Shown: piece after piece, positions 23,847 through 35,855 of the stretch | Numbering within the stretch: the first letter of the stretch is position 1 | How the letters are laid out: every line of letters starts with the position of its first letter | Source: Brassica napus | Taxonomy: Eukaryota > Streptophyta > Magnoliopsida > Brassicales > Brassicaceae | Assembly: GCF_020379485.1 (NCBI RefSeq) | Contig: NC_063444.1 | Coordinates: 506,652-570,651, forward strand | DNA length: 64,000 bases | Direction of reading: 5' to 3' | Position numbers and translations under genes: made by a program | The notes under the pieces: generated by a model | The model's input: only the letters and a program-made list of their open reading frames with translations | Told to the model about the DNA's origin: nothing | Database searches by the model: none

Positions 23847-25294
23847 AAAATTGTTTCGTGTCTCTTGTTTCTCCTCCTTATCTCTCCCCCTTCTCTCTTC
23901 CGAGGCGTCGACTTTGTGCTTGCTTACCTCCGGCCCGGACAGCGCGTGGCGGCGCGTACCGGCGTCCGGAGGGTCCCCCTTTGAGTTTTCGCTTTCTCGC
24001 TTTGCTGCCGTGTCATCTCCGATCTCTCCTCTGATATGCTCGACGTCGTGGGTTAGGATTTGGCGCCGGAGTGTGCTCCACTGCAGAGGTGCTTCTGTTC
24101 CGGCATTTTATTTCCCTCTCTCTGGGGCTTCGGCGAAGACGAAGAGCGATTGGTGGTTAACGACAGTCGGCTTTTGGGCTAAAGTTCAAGATCGTTTTTC
24201 CCTTAGATCTCGTCTGGCTTTCTACGTTCGCGTGTGGGTGGAACGAGGTGGCTTCTCCGGGATTGTCGGTGGTTCGTTGCTTCCGGTCCATGGAGTCATC
24301 GGTTTGAAGGGTGGTTCCTTGGTTCTCGCTCGTCGAGTATGAGTTTCTTCCTTCCCGTGGTGTGTGCCAGTGAATCCTATTATCACGGCGGCGAGTTGTG
24401 GGTTTGAGCACGCAAGCGGGTTGGTGCTCGAGCTCTGTGGCCGGCTCGTCTAGGTTAAGCTTGCGGTTTAAAGAGCGGTCGTCTATGCCGCTTAAGTGGC
24501 AGTGTTCTTGGCTTCCTCACCTTTGATTCTCCTGTTCGCGGTTTCTAACCTGTTTCTCGATCAGTTCTCTCTTATCTCGGCGTGTCTCTTGCGCTTGTCG
24601 GAGTAAGGGGTTTGGGTTGGGCTGCGCCCTTGTTTTTAATCTCGCCGCTGCCGAGGCAAGTGATGGCTCTAGCAGCACCAATTTCAGTCGATCGGTTCTC
24701 GACGGCTACAGACGTGTGGTGGTTCTCGTGTCTTTGACCGCCTCATCTAACGTTTGGTATTTGCTCACATCCCAGCATCACTTAGGTCTGCTTGAATCTT
24801 CATGTGGTGGTGGGCAATGCAGTTGTGTGCAGGATGGGCCAAGTTAGGAGTACGGTGGTTACGGCCTGTTTTGCTCGGTTCGACATCTTATACAGGCCGT
24901 TCCTGGGCCTAATAATTGCTCGGTTTGGTTATGAGGGTCAATGCGGCTGCTGCTGCTGCTGTTGTTCGTGTGGGCAGGTGCTCTGAAGCTTTCAGCAAGC
25001 TGTTCTCAGGTGGGCCATTATCTTTAAGAGCGGATCACCGGGGAGGCCGAAATTACTGGGTTCTGACTCTCGGTTGAACTTGGTTCATCTTTTTGCGGCA
25101 AGCGGATGATGCGGACTGGGTTGGGTCTTGGGACAACGCTGGTGGTTATTGAGTCTGCCTAAACTGTTGTAACTAAATCGAGTCTGTGTTTAGATTTTCT
25201 TTTTCGTTTTCTGTTTCTTGTTGTCTATGTATCTCTGTCAAAAACGAAAAATTGGTAATAACATCTTAACATTTTTACCAAAAAAAATTGTTTC
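23847..25294 (+). mobile_element. LINE-type insertion with 11-bp TSD, non-autonomous
   Basis: Direct copies of AAAATTGTTTC flank the insertion (23847-23857 and 25284-25294). The body (23858-25283) is GC-rich and untypical of the region. It ends on the plus strand in TTGGTAATAAC...TTTTTACCAAAA, a 3' end I associate with Brassicaceae LINEs. Neither an endonuclease nor a reverse transcriptase frame is present, so it looks like a 5'-leader/3'-end deletion derivative. Longer frames (e.g. 23830-24342) show no domain. Confidence 0.75.
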
Positions 25295-25515
25295 ATTTTC
25301 TATAATTTAATGAATAAAATTCAAAATTTAAGAACCAAAAAATTTAGATAAACTTTGATTCTGTATCGAAGAGAAAGAGGGGACACAAGATGAGAGAAAG
25401 TCCATCCAAAGAAAGACAAATGTAAGCAAGTTAGAATCCATCCCAGAGTCAAAGGTGTTGGTAACATTGGATCCAAATCTCACTTTCTATAGCTCTATTC
25501 ACACTGTCACAAAGA

Positions 25516-25565
25516 CAAACACCCATTATGGCATATAGGAAGACAGATCCTTTGAACAAGGTTTT
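25516..25565. repeat. Right copy of the ~48-bp direct repeat
   Basis: It matches 23795-23842 with a few substitutions and small T-run indels. It lies outside the LINE TSD, so it predates the LINE insertion and is not its target duplication. Confidence 0.75.
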
Positions 25566-26299
25566 TCATGCAATTCCCTCATACTTTAGGATAAATTGTT
25601 TTCAATGGAGTTAGATTATGTCTAACTTAAGCATCAGAAAGTGTATTTTGTATAGTTTTTTCGACACAAAGATGTCTGCAAAACCTGTCTAAAGTATAAC
25701 ATTTTACCTATCCTGCATTCACATAGTATTCCACCAACTCTAAACATTTCTAAACTGATGTAGGTTACCAAACTAAAATATTCAAAATACTTTGTTCGGA
25801 TACTGATCGGTTAACCTCTTTCCATACCAAACCAATGCTCTATCTTTGGTGAATAAAGTAGTGATATAGACGGCCGTAAATAGATGAAACATTTGAGATC
25901 TTCATGGATCGGAGGGTTTAGAAGAGAACACTGTAGACGTGTCTATCCTCCTCCAGCTATCCCTGCGATGTTTTCTGATATATCTCATATATAAAACTAA
26001 AACTATAGACAATAAATAAAATAATTGTTTATTATGCTCTATAGTGACAAATGGCAACGAAGGAAAAAGACATGTTCTGTGAAACATTCATGGCCCCATA
26101 TCACATGGGTGAAGGGACCCCATTTCCCTCACAGCTTCGTATAAAGAAAGGGAGAAAATAAGCTACAGTGTAGGCCCCCATTCCTTTTCTGTGCCATTTG
26201 GCAGTATAGCAAACAAAGTGAAAAGTATATACTATTTTTCTGTCCTGCTTTATTTTGATAATTTGTCATACTAATTTATATATAAATATGTAGCATTTT
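25566..26299. other. Spacer without recognisable content
   Basis: AT-rich sequence with no supported gene. It ends at the target-site duplication of the truncated LINE. Confidence 0.45.
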
Positions 26300-28058
26300 A
26301 GAAAAAAATGTATGTTCCTTCAATCAGGCTCTTTTGGCTAAGCAAGCATGGAGAATTCTAAATCAGCCGGACTCCCTCTTTGCAAGAGTCTTTAAGAGTA
26401 GGTACTTCGACAACTCTGATTTCCTCTCTGCAAAAAATGGCCCTAGACCATCATATGCTTGGAGAAGCATTCAATTTGGGAAGGAGCTGCTAATTCAAGG
26501 GCTGCGAAAACATTTGGGAGATGGGAGATCGATATATGTGTGGACTGAGGAATGGATTGGAGGCACTGAAAGAAGAAGACCTTTGATGAAGAATATTTTT
26601 GTCGATCTACTGCTACGAGTTTCTGATTTGATAGACCACCAGAATGGTTGTTGGAACGTGGAAAAATTGGAGGATCTTTTCTATGAAGAGGACATCCGAA
26701 GCATCTTAGCGATGGGAACAGCTTTTAATGAGGAAGATTTTTGGGTTTGGCTCCATAATAGGAATGGGTGTTATTCGGTCAAATCTGGATATTGGTTCAT
26801 CAACAACTTCAGAAGAAGATTGGAGATTCAAGAAGCAGAAACTAGGCCCTCTCTAAATGTTCTCAAAGAGGAGGTATGGAAACTTGATACAGCCCCAAAA
26901 ATCAAAACTTTCCTTTGGCGGGTAGTAAGTAATGCGATACCAGTAGGTGACCTTCTGGTGAAAAGAGGTATCAAAATGGACCCGGTATGTCAGGCTTGTG
27001 GTTTTCAAGGAGAGTCTATTAATCACATAATTTTCCGCTGCTCCATCGCAAGACAGGTTTGGGCTTTGGCAGATGTCCCTTATTCGGAGAGTGGTTTTGA
27101 TGAAGTGTCTCATTTTTCAAACTTCCACTCCCTGCTACTCTTAATAAAGAACTCCTCGGTTCCAGAAGGGGTGAGAAACTCGATTCCTTGGATTGTGTGG
27201 TATTTGTGGAAATACAGAAATGGGATTATCTTTGAAGGAAAACAAGCTAGAGCCATAGACTTGGTGGCTAAGATCAGAGAGGAAGCGGAATTCTGGTTAA
27301 TGGCTCAAAAGAATGAAGAGCAGAGAGTTAAGGAAGAGCAAGAGGCAGTGACGGTTGTGAAGAAGTCATGGTCTGCTCCCCCCAATGGCTGGTTAAAATG
27401 CAACTTGGGTGTTTATCAAAACAAAGAACAGAAAAACTGTGGCGTTGCTTGGGTGTTGAGAAATGATAGAGGTAAAGTTATGCTACATAGTCGTCGGGCT
27501 CTCTCAAATACCAATTCCAAGGAAGAGGCAAGCTATCAAGGGCTGTTATGGGCTATAGAGAGCATGAACTATCATCATCTCAACAGAGTTATCTTCGCCT
27601 TAGATGATGATCTTTTCATGAAGGTAATTCTAAGACCCAAGGCATGGCCGAATTATAGATGCCAACAGTTACAGTTGATGGAAAGACTTGGCAAGATCGA
27701 GTGGTGGAGGGTGATAAAGGAAGACAGAGAGACTAATAGAGGGGCTTTCCTCATGGCCCAAAGTGTGATCAGATCAGGTTTGTCTCAGTCTTATGTAGCG
27801 GCAGGTGCTCCAAGATGGTTGAGAGGTCTCTTTGAGAACGAGGAATGCGTTCCCTCTACTTAGTTTTGGTTGGCTTTTTAGTAGTTCACAGTCCTTTTAT
27901 GGTATGATGATTATGGACTGTTTTTCTATGTTCGTGAGTCTGGATGTTTTTCTTGGGAGAAAAGACTATCCGTCTGTGGATAAGTCTGATCAAAAGAATT
28001 TAATGTTGTATGTTTCCCTTGCTTGAGGTGCTCAAGCGTTTCTTAATTTAACAGATGA

Positions 28059-28094
<36 letters not shown>

Positions 28095-28109
28095 AAAAAA
28101 TGTATGTTC
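26300..28109 (+). mobile_element. 5'-truncated LINE with perfect 18-bp TSD
   Basis: AGAAAAAAATGTATGTTC occurs exactly at 26300-26317 and 28092-28109. Between them is a LINE 3' portion: an open frame from the first base (reading FNQALLAKQAW, a conserved stretch near the end of plant LINE reverse transcriptases), a ~195-bp 3' UTR, and a poly(A) tail of about 32 (28060-28091). Loss of the 5' end, poly(A) and TSD together are diagnostic of target-primed reverse transcription stopped early. The perfect TSD, long A-tail and undamaged frame indicate a recent event. Confidence 0.93.
26319..27863 (+). pseudogene. 3' remnant of LINE ORF2: zf-RVT and RNase H-like region
   Basis: A 514-codon open frame, lacking the endonuclease and reverse-transcriptase core, runs from the truncation point to TAG at 27863. 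It contains the post-RT region (LLAKQAWRILNQPDSLFARV, WRSIQFGKELL), the zf-RVT zinc-binding region (KIKTFLWRVVSNAIPV, CQACG, then ESINHIIFRC) and a C-terminal RNase H-like domain (PPNGWLKCNLGVY...GVAWVLRND). In this RNase H the usual DG appears as LG in CNLGVY, so activity is doubtful. There is no start codon of its own at the 5' end. The absence of stops shows how young the insertion is, not that it is a functional gene. Confidence 0.9.
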
Positions 28110-29601
28110 AGTGCAAGTATAACACCCTATACCATTGTTTCTGAGATTAGTTACACTATTTCCGATGGCATATTGGTATGTATATGGCTTTTACATGGTG
28201 AAATTGAATACATATGCACTATCAGGCCTTTTTGATAAAAAAAAAAAACTTTGATTTATTGAATCAGCTGTAAAGAAAAACGTTTCAGTAACCCTAGCAG
28301 GTATATATAAAAAAGATTGTAATAACAGTGTTTTTTTTGGCGTCATGTTGTGATTTGAATGCCTCAATTTCAGATATGATCCGTGACAATGGTAAAAGCT
28401 TCTACTGACCGTGTCAGAATGTTTTCATCATTCACTAAAAACAATGTCCCATGCTTCCACTTAAAAACACGTACGCACAATCATAAAAACAAAAGCACCT
28501 TGATTGATGATGATGATAGCATTTCACAAGCCAATCCTATGTTTTAACTATTTTTTTAATCATCACCTTTAGATTTTTTTTATGGAAATAACTTTAATGT
28601 CCTTCACTGCATAATCAAAACCTTTTAACAAAAAACTATCAGGTTCTTCACCATTTCCAAAAGCTACTTTCTGAATTTGGAGAACTATTCTGCCACTCTC
28701 GCCAAAGTTATTTTTCATATTTTCTTCAGAATACAAATCATTTATATTGTCGTAGAATCTTAAAGCTAATATTTGGAAAATCAATGATTCTATGTTAAAT
28801 CAGTGAAACATGTGTTCTTGTTTTTGTTGAAGAGATCACAAGAAGTCATCGATGTAGATTTAAATTTACTGTTGATTGTCACATCAGATTTAACCTTGAT
28901 TCATATACAATCGAGTAAATGTGAAATATATTGAATTTGTTTTTGTCGTGATCAGTATCCACTAGTTCAAGGTCGTTTTCGTGGGTTGAATTTAGATTTC
29001 GCAAAGAAGAAAATAAAAAGATGTTACGTTTAAAGAAAGAAAGGAAAGTGAAAGAGAGATGTCGTGGTCGTGGGGAGAAAAGCTGCGGCTATGGAGAAAA
29101 TAAATCACACGTCTTTTCTTTCATCATTTTCCATTTTCTTCCCATATTTGTCTCAGTTCAACTTTCACTCCATATATTCTTTTAAGAGCCCAATTGATAC
29201 CCCTTTATATTTCGACAATACATAATTTTTGAAATATAATTTATATTTGATTAATCACAAAGTATATATTTGTATTTAACGTTTTCAAGTCTCGAAACCC
29301 ATTATTAAATTTTGATTATCATGAGTTATATGCTTAATCTCGTCATCTACTACTACCATCTAATTCTTATTTGAAGGTTAAATTAGACAAGTGAAAACTT
29401 TAAGGGTAAACTTTGGAATACAATTGGGGACTAGAGGAGTAACTTTTATCTGAATTTTCTCTATTCGCGAAAACCCCTCCCGACATTGTTAATTAACACT
29501 TTAGCCCCCTTATTTTTTCATTATTCCATTTTTATCCTCCGAAGAGTGATTACAGAGCCAACAGTACATCGATCGTTCTTCCTCCTCCGATCAACGACTA
29601 T
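28110..29601. other. Spacer downstream of the HD-Zip gene
   Basis: Mostly AT-rich. A 71-codon minus-strand frame at 28569-28784 looks protein-like (NGEEPDSFLLKGFDYAVKDI) but I recognise no family and see no flanking exons. The right end includes the 3' UTR of the HD-Zip gene. Confidence 0.4.
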
Positions 29602-30706
29602 TCATGTCCAGTGATCAGACGCGGAGTACCAATTCAGAGACGGCGGTTGCACGTCGGAGAAGAAGCCGCCACAAGCTTCTTCGCCGCTAAAAAACTCGTC
29701 GTGATCCTCTGTTTTCACGAACTGCAAGAAACTCCCGCCGGCGACCGTCGCCGGCGGCGTCAATCTCCCATTCTCCGAGCTGGTTTCTTCGTTTAGAACA
29801 GCGCTCGAGTCGCAGCTGTCGGAAGATCCAGCTTCGACGACGGGGTTGGGCATAAGATCACGGAGATCGGTGAAGCTTCGCCGGTAGTTAAAACCGGTCG
29901 AGTGTTCGAGAAACTGAGGAGGAGACGAAGGAATCGGATCTTCTTCTTCCTTCACGGCGGAGATATCACTCTCCGTCGTGGCCTTGACGTTGTTGTTATC
30001 TTCTTCTTCTCCGTTGATCTTACCTTTCATTTTACTAATCTGCAAAAAAAAAAAACAGTTAAAAAAAAAGTTTCGATTTTTATTATTTGATTAATTAAAT
30101 TTTCACCTCTTGGAGAAGAGAATCGTTGTCGCGGCGGAGCGAGTCGAAGTTGTGGCGGAGAGAGTCGTACTGGCTCTTGAGAAGGCCGTAGTCTTTTTCG
30201 AGCTGTTTTGTCTTCCACCGTGCACGGCGGTTTTGGAACCAAACCGCTACTTGGCGAGGCTGAAGACCAAGCTCTTGCGCTAGTTTGGTTTTCCTCTCGG
30301 GCTCGAGTTTGTTCTCAAGCTCGAAATTCTTCTCGAGAGCTTTGACTTGGTCAACACGCAGCCTCCTCTTCTTCTCCGATAGGCCCATGTGGTGGTGGTT
30401 GCCGGAATATTCCTCGACTATTGTGCCGTCTTCTTCGTAGCCGTCGAGCATAGACTGGAAATTACCTCCGTACCCTCGTGGACTCTGCTCATCTGTGGCA
30501 AGTAACCAATGAGTTTGTCAGTTTAAAGCAAAGATCTAAACAGTAGAGATTATGATAATTTTGCTATTAAAATGAAATTCGAATAAGAAATTATAATTTC
30601 TGAGTTTATTAAAAAAGGAGATAGAACAAACACAAAAATGGTAAGCACCTGGAGAATTGGAGACTAGACCACACATTGAATCTGAGCTGCTTAGTCTTTT
30701 CATCAT
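29602..30706 (-). CDS. HB16: HD-Zip class I transcription factor, ATHB16-like
   Basis: Three exons on the minus strand (30706-30649, 30492-30107, 30039-29602) give 293 codons plus stop, the size of Arabidopsis ATHB16. The N-terminus reads [14 protein letters not shown]. The homeodomain spans about residues 59-113, with the helix-3 motif [11 protein letters not shown], followed directly by a leucine zipper ([16 protein letters not shown]..., ~114-150). The C-terminus ([20 protein letters not shown], then [10 protein letters not shown]) is typical of the ATHB6/ATHB16 pair. Such factors dimerise through the zipper and bind CAATNATTG pseudopalindromes in the nucleus; ATHB16 is linked to leaf growth and light responses. 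The next codon is also ATG, so the start may be one residue later. The HB16 rather than HB6 call rests on both similarity and position (At4g40060). Confidence 0.93.
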
Positions 30707-31077
30707 GACACCAAAAAGGGTTTAATGTCTTCTACAGTTTTTATTTATTTTATGTTTCTAAATTTTCACTACAACAATGTTCTAAACATTAGTTCAGCTT
30801 CTTTACCTTAGACCCACAAACAAAAGAGAAGACTTCAGGGGAACAGGATTTAGAAATGGAAGAGAAGCTCTTAAGTTGGGCTATTTAGAAGCAAAGGAGT
30901 AGGAAGAGAGAGAGAGAGAGCGTCTTCGTTTTTCAGTATGAACAAGTTGGTTTCACACTTTCTTTTCTTTAAATAAACCAAGCTTGGGTTAAAAATGTAA
31001 CTAGGGTTAAGTTTGTGATGAAACGGCAGCAGAGTTACATGACTCGACTCGGCTCGGCTCAAAGGGAATCTGTGATA
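30707..31077. promoter_or_regulatory. 5' region and proximal promoter of the HD-Zip gene
   Basis: For the minus-strand gene this stretch includes the 5' leader with a CT-rich microsatellite (30907-30922 as GA on plus). No TATA box could be assigned with certainty. A hAT-type MITE begins only ~380 bp from the start codon and so sits in the promoter. Confidence 0.4.
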
Positions 31078-31764
31078 CGTCACGCTAGGGCTGGGCAAAA
31101 AACCCGGATCCGAAAAACCGAACCGAACCCGATCCGAAAAAGTAGTATCGAACCCGAACCGAATTGATTAAATATCCAAATGGGTTCAAAATTTTGGTAT
31201 TTAGAGAACCGAAACCGAACCCGATCCGAACCGAAGTATTTCGGGTACCCGATTATATCCGAAATTGATTTATATACCTATATATATTAATTATTTTTAG
31301 ATTTAATATATATTAAGAACATCAAAATATATATAAGATACTTTTAACTTATCTAAAATACTTATAAATATATACAAATAGTCAAAAGTAACATGTCTAA
31401 AATAGCTAAAGTATACTCAAAACACCAACAATACTTATTGATTCTCAATCCAAATATTCAAACCAAACCAATTTATATGTTAATTTTAGGTACTTTGACA
31501 TATGCTATTCAAATTTATAAGTAGTATATTGTTTTGTTTATAGATTTTGAGAAATTTAAAGCATATAATAAATTTTAAAAATTTTAAAATAATTTAAATG
31601 GGTTATCCGAACCCGAACCGAACCCGCAAAGATCTGAACCGAACCCGAACCGAAATTTAGAAATACCCGAATGAGGCTGAAATCTTTGAACCCGAAAACC
31701 CGAAACCCGAATAGACCCGAACCGAACCCGAATAGATACCCGAACGCCCACCCCTACGTCACGC
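31078..31764. mobile_element. hAT-type MITE rich in AACCCGAACCGAA motifs
   Basis: The element (31086-31756, 671 bp) has ends TAGGGCTGGGC and, on the other strand, TAGGGGTGGGC. It is flanked by a perfect 8-bp TSD, CGTCACGC (31078-31085 and 31757-31764). An 8-bp TSD with TAGGG-type termini indicates the hAT superfamily. Both ends are packed with degenerate CCGAACC/GAACCCG repeats around an AT-rich core. There is no coding capacity. It lies upstream of the HD-Zip gene. Confidence 0.88.
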
Positions 31765-34026
31765 TATGGGTTTTATAATTTCATAAAGCAGCTTAGGGTC
31801 TTTCCAATTTCTAAACTTATCAATTCAGATAAAATTGGTAAACAGCGAAAACTAGATACGTAAGATTCGTTTAATAGATTTAATATACCGAACAATCCTC
31901 TGAAAATCGTCAGAAGGTACGTCAGAAGATTTGATGACAAAATGATAAAATGAAATTTTTTTTTTTCTCATTCCTGAACAAAGTTTAAACTGAATAGATA
32001 GTATTTTAAATTATAAGGATTAGTATATTTAGTCCTATATTATTCGATTAGAGTTCTATATATTAAAACATTGGTATTAATTATGTTTGGATGTATGTTA
32101 TTATTGGCAACGCAAAAGTGTGGAAAAAGGCTGTTGGTAAGGGAACAAAGACTGACAACATGGCTTTGGTTCTTTGAATCTGTCCAAAACTATGGGCTCA
32201 AACAATGCCACCGTTAAAAAGACAAGTGAACTGATACAGGTGTAAAACGTTTTAATCCACTTTACAATTTTGTGATTACGATTGAAATAAACATGATGAA
32301 ACTTCTCTAGAATAATTTTTGTTTTTGTTGAATGCTCTTTCAAAACTATACCACGTGTTACTAAAATGAATGGTGAAGACATAAAGAAGGTTAAAGTTCA
32401 ATCTTACATAAGATTTACTTCTCCTTTTCCGGACAATCATGTTCAACGTGAGAGAGGGAAACCTTTTTTACTTGTCTGTACTTTGTACCAAGCGATGTGA
32501 TGTCATTAACTTTTAGTTTAACTTAAGAACGACGTGCTTATTTATGGGCTTCGAGGATTATCCTTTTAATTGAAGCCCAGTTATGTAGCAGGTTTGGCAT
32601 GCTACAGATCCAACAATTATTCAATTTCAAGGAAGCTTAACTAGATTTAGACTCGATTAGGATCGAATTCTTGTCGACCCACGTTGTCCAGATGGGAGAA
32701 AATGGAACATGTTAGAACTTATAAATAATTAGATGTCAAGACTCAAGCCTGTACATTTATGACCCAGTCTAATATAATGGACCTCAAAAACTATACTTGT
32801 TACTATAGGCCTGATCTGTTTATTGCACTTCCATAAAATATCTGAATGAAAAATGAAAAATGAAAAATATTTTAAAACTCTTTCAGATTATACAAGAGCC
32901 CATTCTCTTTCTATCCTTATCAACTGTGTGTATATCTTACTTGTAGTCCATTAATGTCTTACGAGATGTAACCGATCCAACAGTGTATCAGGTAAACTTC
33001 AGTAGCAAGAGCTCCATGAAGGCGTGAATCAATTTATGTGCCTCCTATTCTATTGTTATGGCTAACTAGGATTGTTGGTGAGGCCATTAATATTAAACTT
33101 CTTTTCGTTTTGGCCAAGTCTATACACACCACTTATCAACTTCTGTTGGCTTTGTGTGTTTGTTTGTAGTATATTCTTGTCTGAAATCAAGGAAAAGGCA
33201 ATTGTACGATATACATCTTGACATTAAAGCATTCATTAATTCGAACCCCTATCGTAGAGACAAACAATTCGTGTATAAGCATTGAACATGTGGATTGATA
33301 TAGGCGAAGCGCAAATCTAGTGGATTAGACTATTTCATCAAACAAGTGGTGACAACAAAAATTACAAATAGAAACGAACTTATATTAGCCCAAGGCCCCA
33401 AATTTGACAATAATTTGCCTAGTTTCCATTTTTTCTTTAAGAAAAAACTTTTCTAAACTCATCAAAAAGTCAAAATGATTAGTGTATAATTTTTACCCTT
33501 TTGAAGCTTCTTCTAGATCACTCTCTTTTTACGTTTTTCCTCTTTAAAGTACAAAAAAATGCAGTGCCGTAACCTTCATGATAACAAAACTGATTACATT
33601 CTGCATTTCGACGTGGACTTTAACACATTGACCATAATAAGCACTTTGAAAATGTTTTTTTTCTAGGAATAGTTTGATCTCTCGTACAAACGTACGTTAC
33701 CCTTTTGAGAATGGGTAAATAAGGAGAAGATAAAATTCCATTTTAAAATTGTTTGAATATGGAAAGAAGTCTGGTAAGAAAAAAAGTTTATATTGATGGA
33801 TGGTTGAGGGATTCGATTCTTAGTATAACTATATATTGCTTATTTTGACCCATGTTGTTGGTATATCTAATCAAATAAAAACAGTTTCCATTCTTGACCC
33901 AAAATAAACAAATATTATATTTATATTATCTCTTTACTAATCAGCAAAAAGAAGTCATAAACTCATAATATATATATCTTTGTAGTTCATCATCATCCAA
34001 TCCAAAGGCTAAAAAAGCTTTAATCG
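31765..34026. other. Spacer upstream of the ANTH gene; possible degenerate Helitron end
   Basis: No gene was recognised. A 93-codon minus-strand frame at 32101-32382 has no known motif. A Helitron-like 3' end (GCGAAGCGC hairpin at 33304-33312, CTAG at 33317-33320 followed by T) is present, with a weak 5' candidate TCTATATATTAAAAC at 32055. The final ~100 bp hold the ANTH gene leader. Confidence 0.4.
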
Positions 34027-35267
34027 ATGGGAAGAATCACAGCTCTAATAGGAATGATCAAAGACAAAGCTTCTCAAGGCAAAGCTGCTCTCGTCTCCTC
34101 AAACCCAACCAGCAAATCCCTCTCTTTCCATCTCTCCGTCCTCCGCGCCACCACTCACGACCCTTCAACTCCCCCGGCGAATCGCCACCTCGAAGTTCTC
34201 CTCTCCGCCGGCACTGGCTCCCGAGCCACCGCAGCTTCCGCCGTAGAAGCCGTGATGAACCGTCTCCACACAACCAAAGACGCCTGCGTCGCTCTCAAGT
34301 CGTTGATCATTATTCATCACATCGTCAAACACGGTCGCTTCATCCTCCAAGACCAGCTCTCTGTTTTTCCAGCTTCCGGTGGTCGGAACTATCTGAAGCT
34401 TTCTGGGTTTAGAGATGAGAAGTCTCCTTTGATGTGGGAGCTTTCTTCTTGGGTCAGATGGTAAGTTAATAAAGTTTCAATTTTTATGTTAAAAGTTTGA
34501 ATTTTTTTAAAAAAAGTTTTTTCGTTTTTTAATAAAGTTTCAGTTTTTATGTTGTAAAAGAATTAAAAGTTTTGATGTTTATATGTTTGATCTCTGTTCT
34601 TAGGTACGCTTCATACCTCGAGCAAATATTATCAACTTCAAGAATCATGGGCTTCTTCGTTTCTTCAACATCGAGCGCGATCCACAAAGACGAGTACGAA
34701 GAAATGGTTTTGTCTCTTACCAACGCTGATCTGCTTCGTGAAATCTACGCGCTGGTCGGGTTACTACAAGAAGCATGTAAGATTCCGGACGTACCCTTCT
34801 GCGGAGGCAAATCTTTAGCCGACAAGATCATTCGTTTGGTCGGAGAAGACTACGTGTCCTCGGTCAACGAGCTTTACACGAGGCTCAACGAGTTTAAAGA
34901 CCGGTCAAGCATTTTGAGCTTTGGAGATAGGATTGAGCTCGTCTGTGCATTGAAGAGGCTTGAGAGTTGTAAAGAAAGAGTGTCTGTTGTATTCCGTGGG
35001 ATTTGGAAGAGAGCTTGGATCGATGGGTTTTGGAGTTTGGTTCGTGAGGTCAAGGGCATGATTGGTGATTTGGAGGATGGTTATGAGAAAATTGAGAGAT
35101 CGATGGTTGGGGTTGGGAGGAGAGGGAAAGGTTATGAATCGGCTCGGTTTACTGATCGGTTAGTTATTGGTTATGGTGATGCTGTTCGGTTTTCTTCTGG
35201 TAGATTTTCGAATGTTGATCGGTTTAATTATTCGGTTTCTAGTCAAACGACTTTGAACGTCTTGTGA
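34027..35267 (+). CDS. ANTH/ENTH-domain clathrin adaptor (AP180-like), At4g40080-like
   Basis: Two exons, 34027-34460 and 34604-35267, join in phase (donor ATG|GTAAGT, acceptor TTCTTAG) to give 365 codons plus TGA. The N-terminal ~140 residues form the phosphoinositide-binding ANTH fold, with motifs SVLRATTHDP and VALKSLIIIHHIVKHGRFIL that match plant PICALM/AP180 proteins. The remainder is helical to about residue 300, then a short Arg/Ser/Phe-rich tail. The long NPF/DPF- and clathrin-box-bearing tail of larger AP180 proteins is not evident, as in other short family members. The likely role is adaptor work at the plasma membrane during clathrin-mediated endocytosis, inferred from family. Its neighbours match the At4g40060-At4g40090 order, but no At4g40070 RING gene is found between it and the HD-Zip gene. 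Confidence 0.9.
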
Positions 35268-35855
35268 AAGTTTTTTTTTGGTCAGATCAGATGTCTTGTG
35301 ATTTTTTGTAAGACAAATTTCAGTGACAGGAAGAATAGATAGAGAAATTAAATATATCAAACAGATTAATGATATATACATTTTCAATAGAGAAAAAGGC
35401 AGTTATTTTTATCACTATTTTCAGAAAATATTTTATTCAAAAAAAAAATATCTAATGCAGCCACTATAAAAGTCAAGGCGTAGATGGTGATTACATTTAT
35501 ATGTGTGAAGTTGATGTAATAAGAAATTCATTAATTTTGTAAAATAATGGATTATATACATTACTATGTTTCTATGTGGGGACCTAATGAACATATACGG
35601 TTGTGAAGAATGTGCCTAAAAATCAAAACGCATAATTCATAGTTAAGATTTTTCAGAATTAAAATCAGAAACTCATCCTGAGGTTAATCCCATGGTCAAT
35701 TAGTGTTATAAAGAAGAAGAAAAAGAAAACATTAACACCAACAAAGAGGAAGAAACACAAACTGTATTAGAGCAACAGAGAAAAAATCTTCAAACAAATT
35801 ATGACAAGAACAACCAAATGATAAATAGAAAAGGGTAAATATACTCAGGGCACTC
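35268..35855. other. Convergent 3' region between ANTH and AGP genes
   Basis: AT-rich 3' UTRs of two converging genes. No further gene was seen. Confidence 0.5.

Noticed and set aside
26319..27863. Standalone RNase H/zinc-finger host gene
   Set aside because: Exact TSD, poly(A) tail and truncation at the first base show it is a LINE fragment.
32101..32382. 93-codon minus-strand frame as a gene
   Set aside because: No start context, splice partners or recognised motif; chance frame is as likely.
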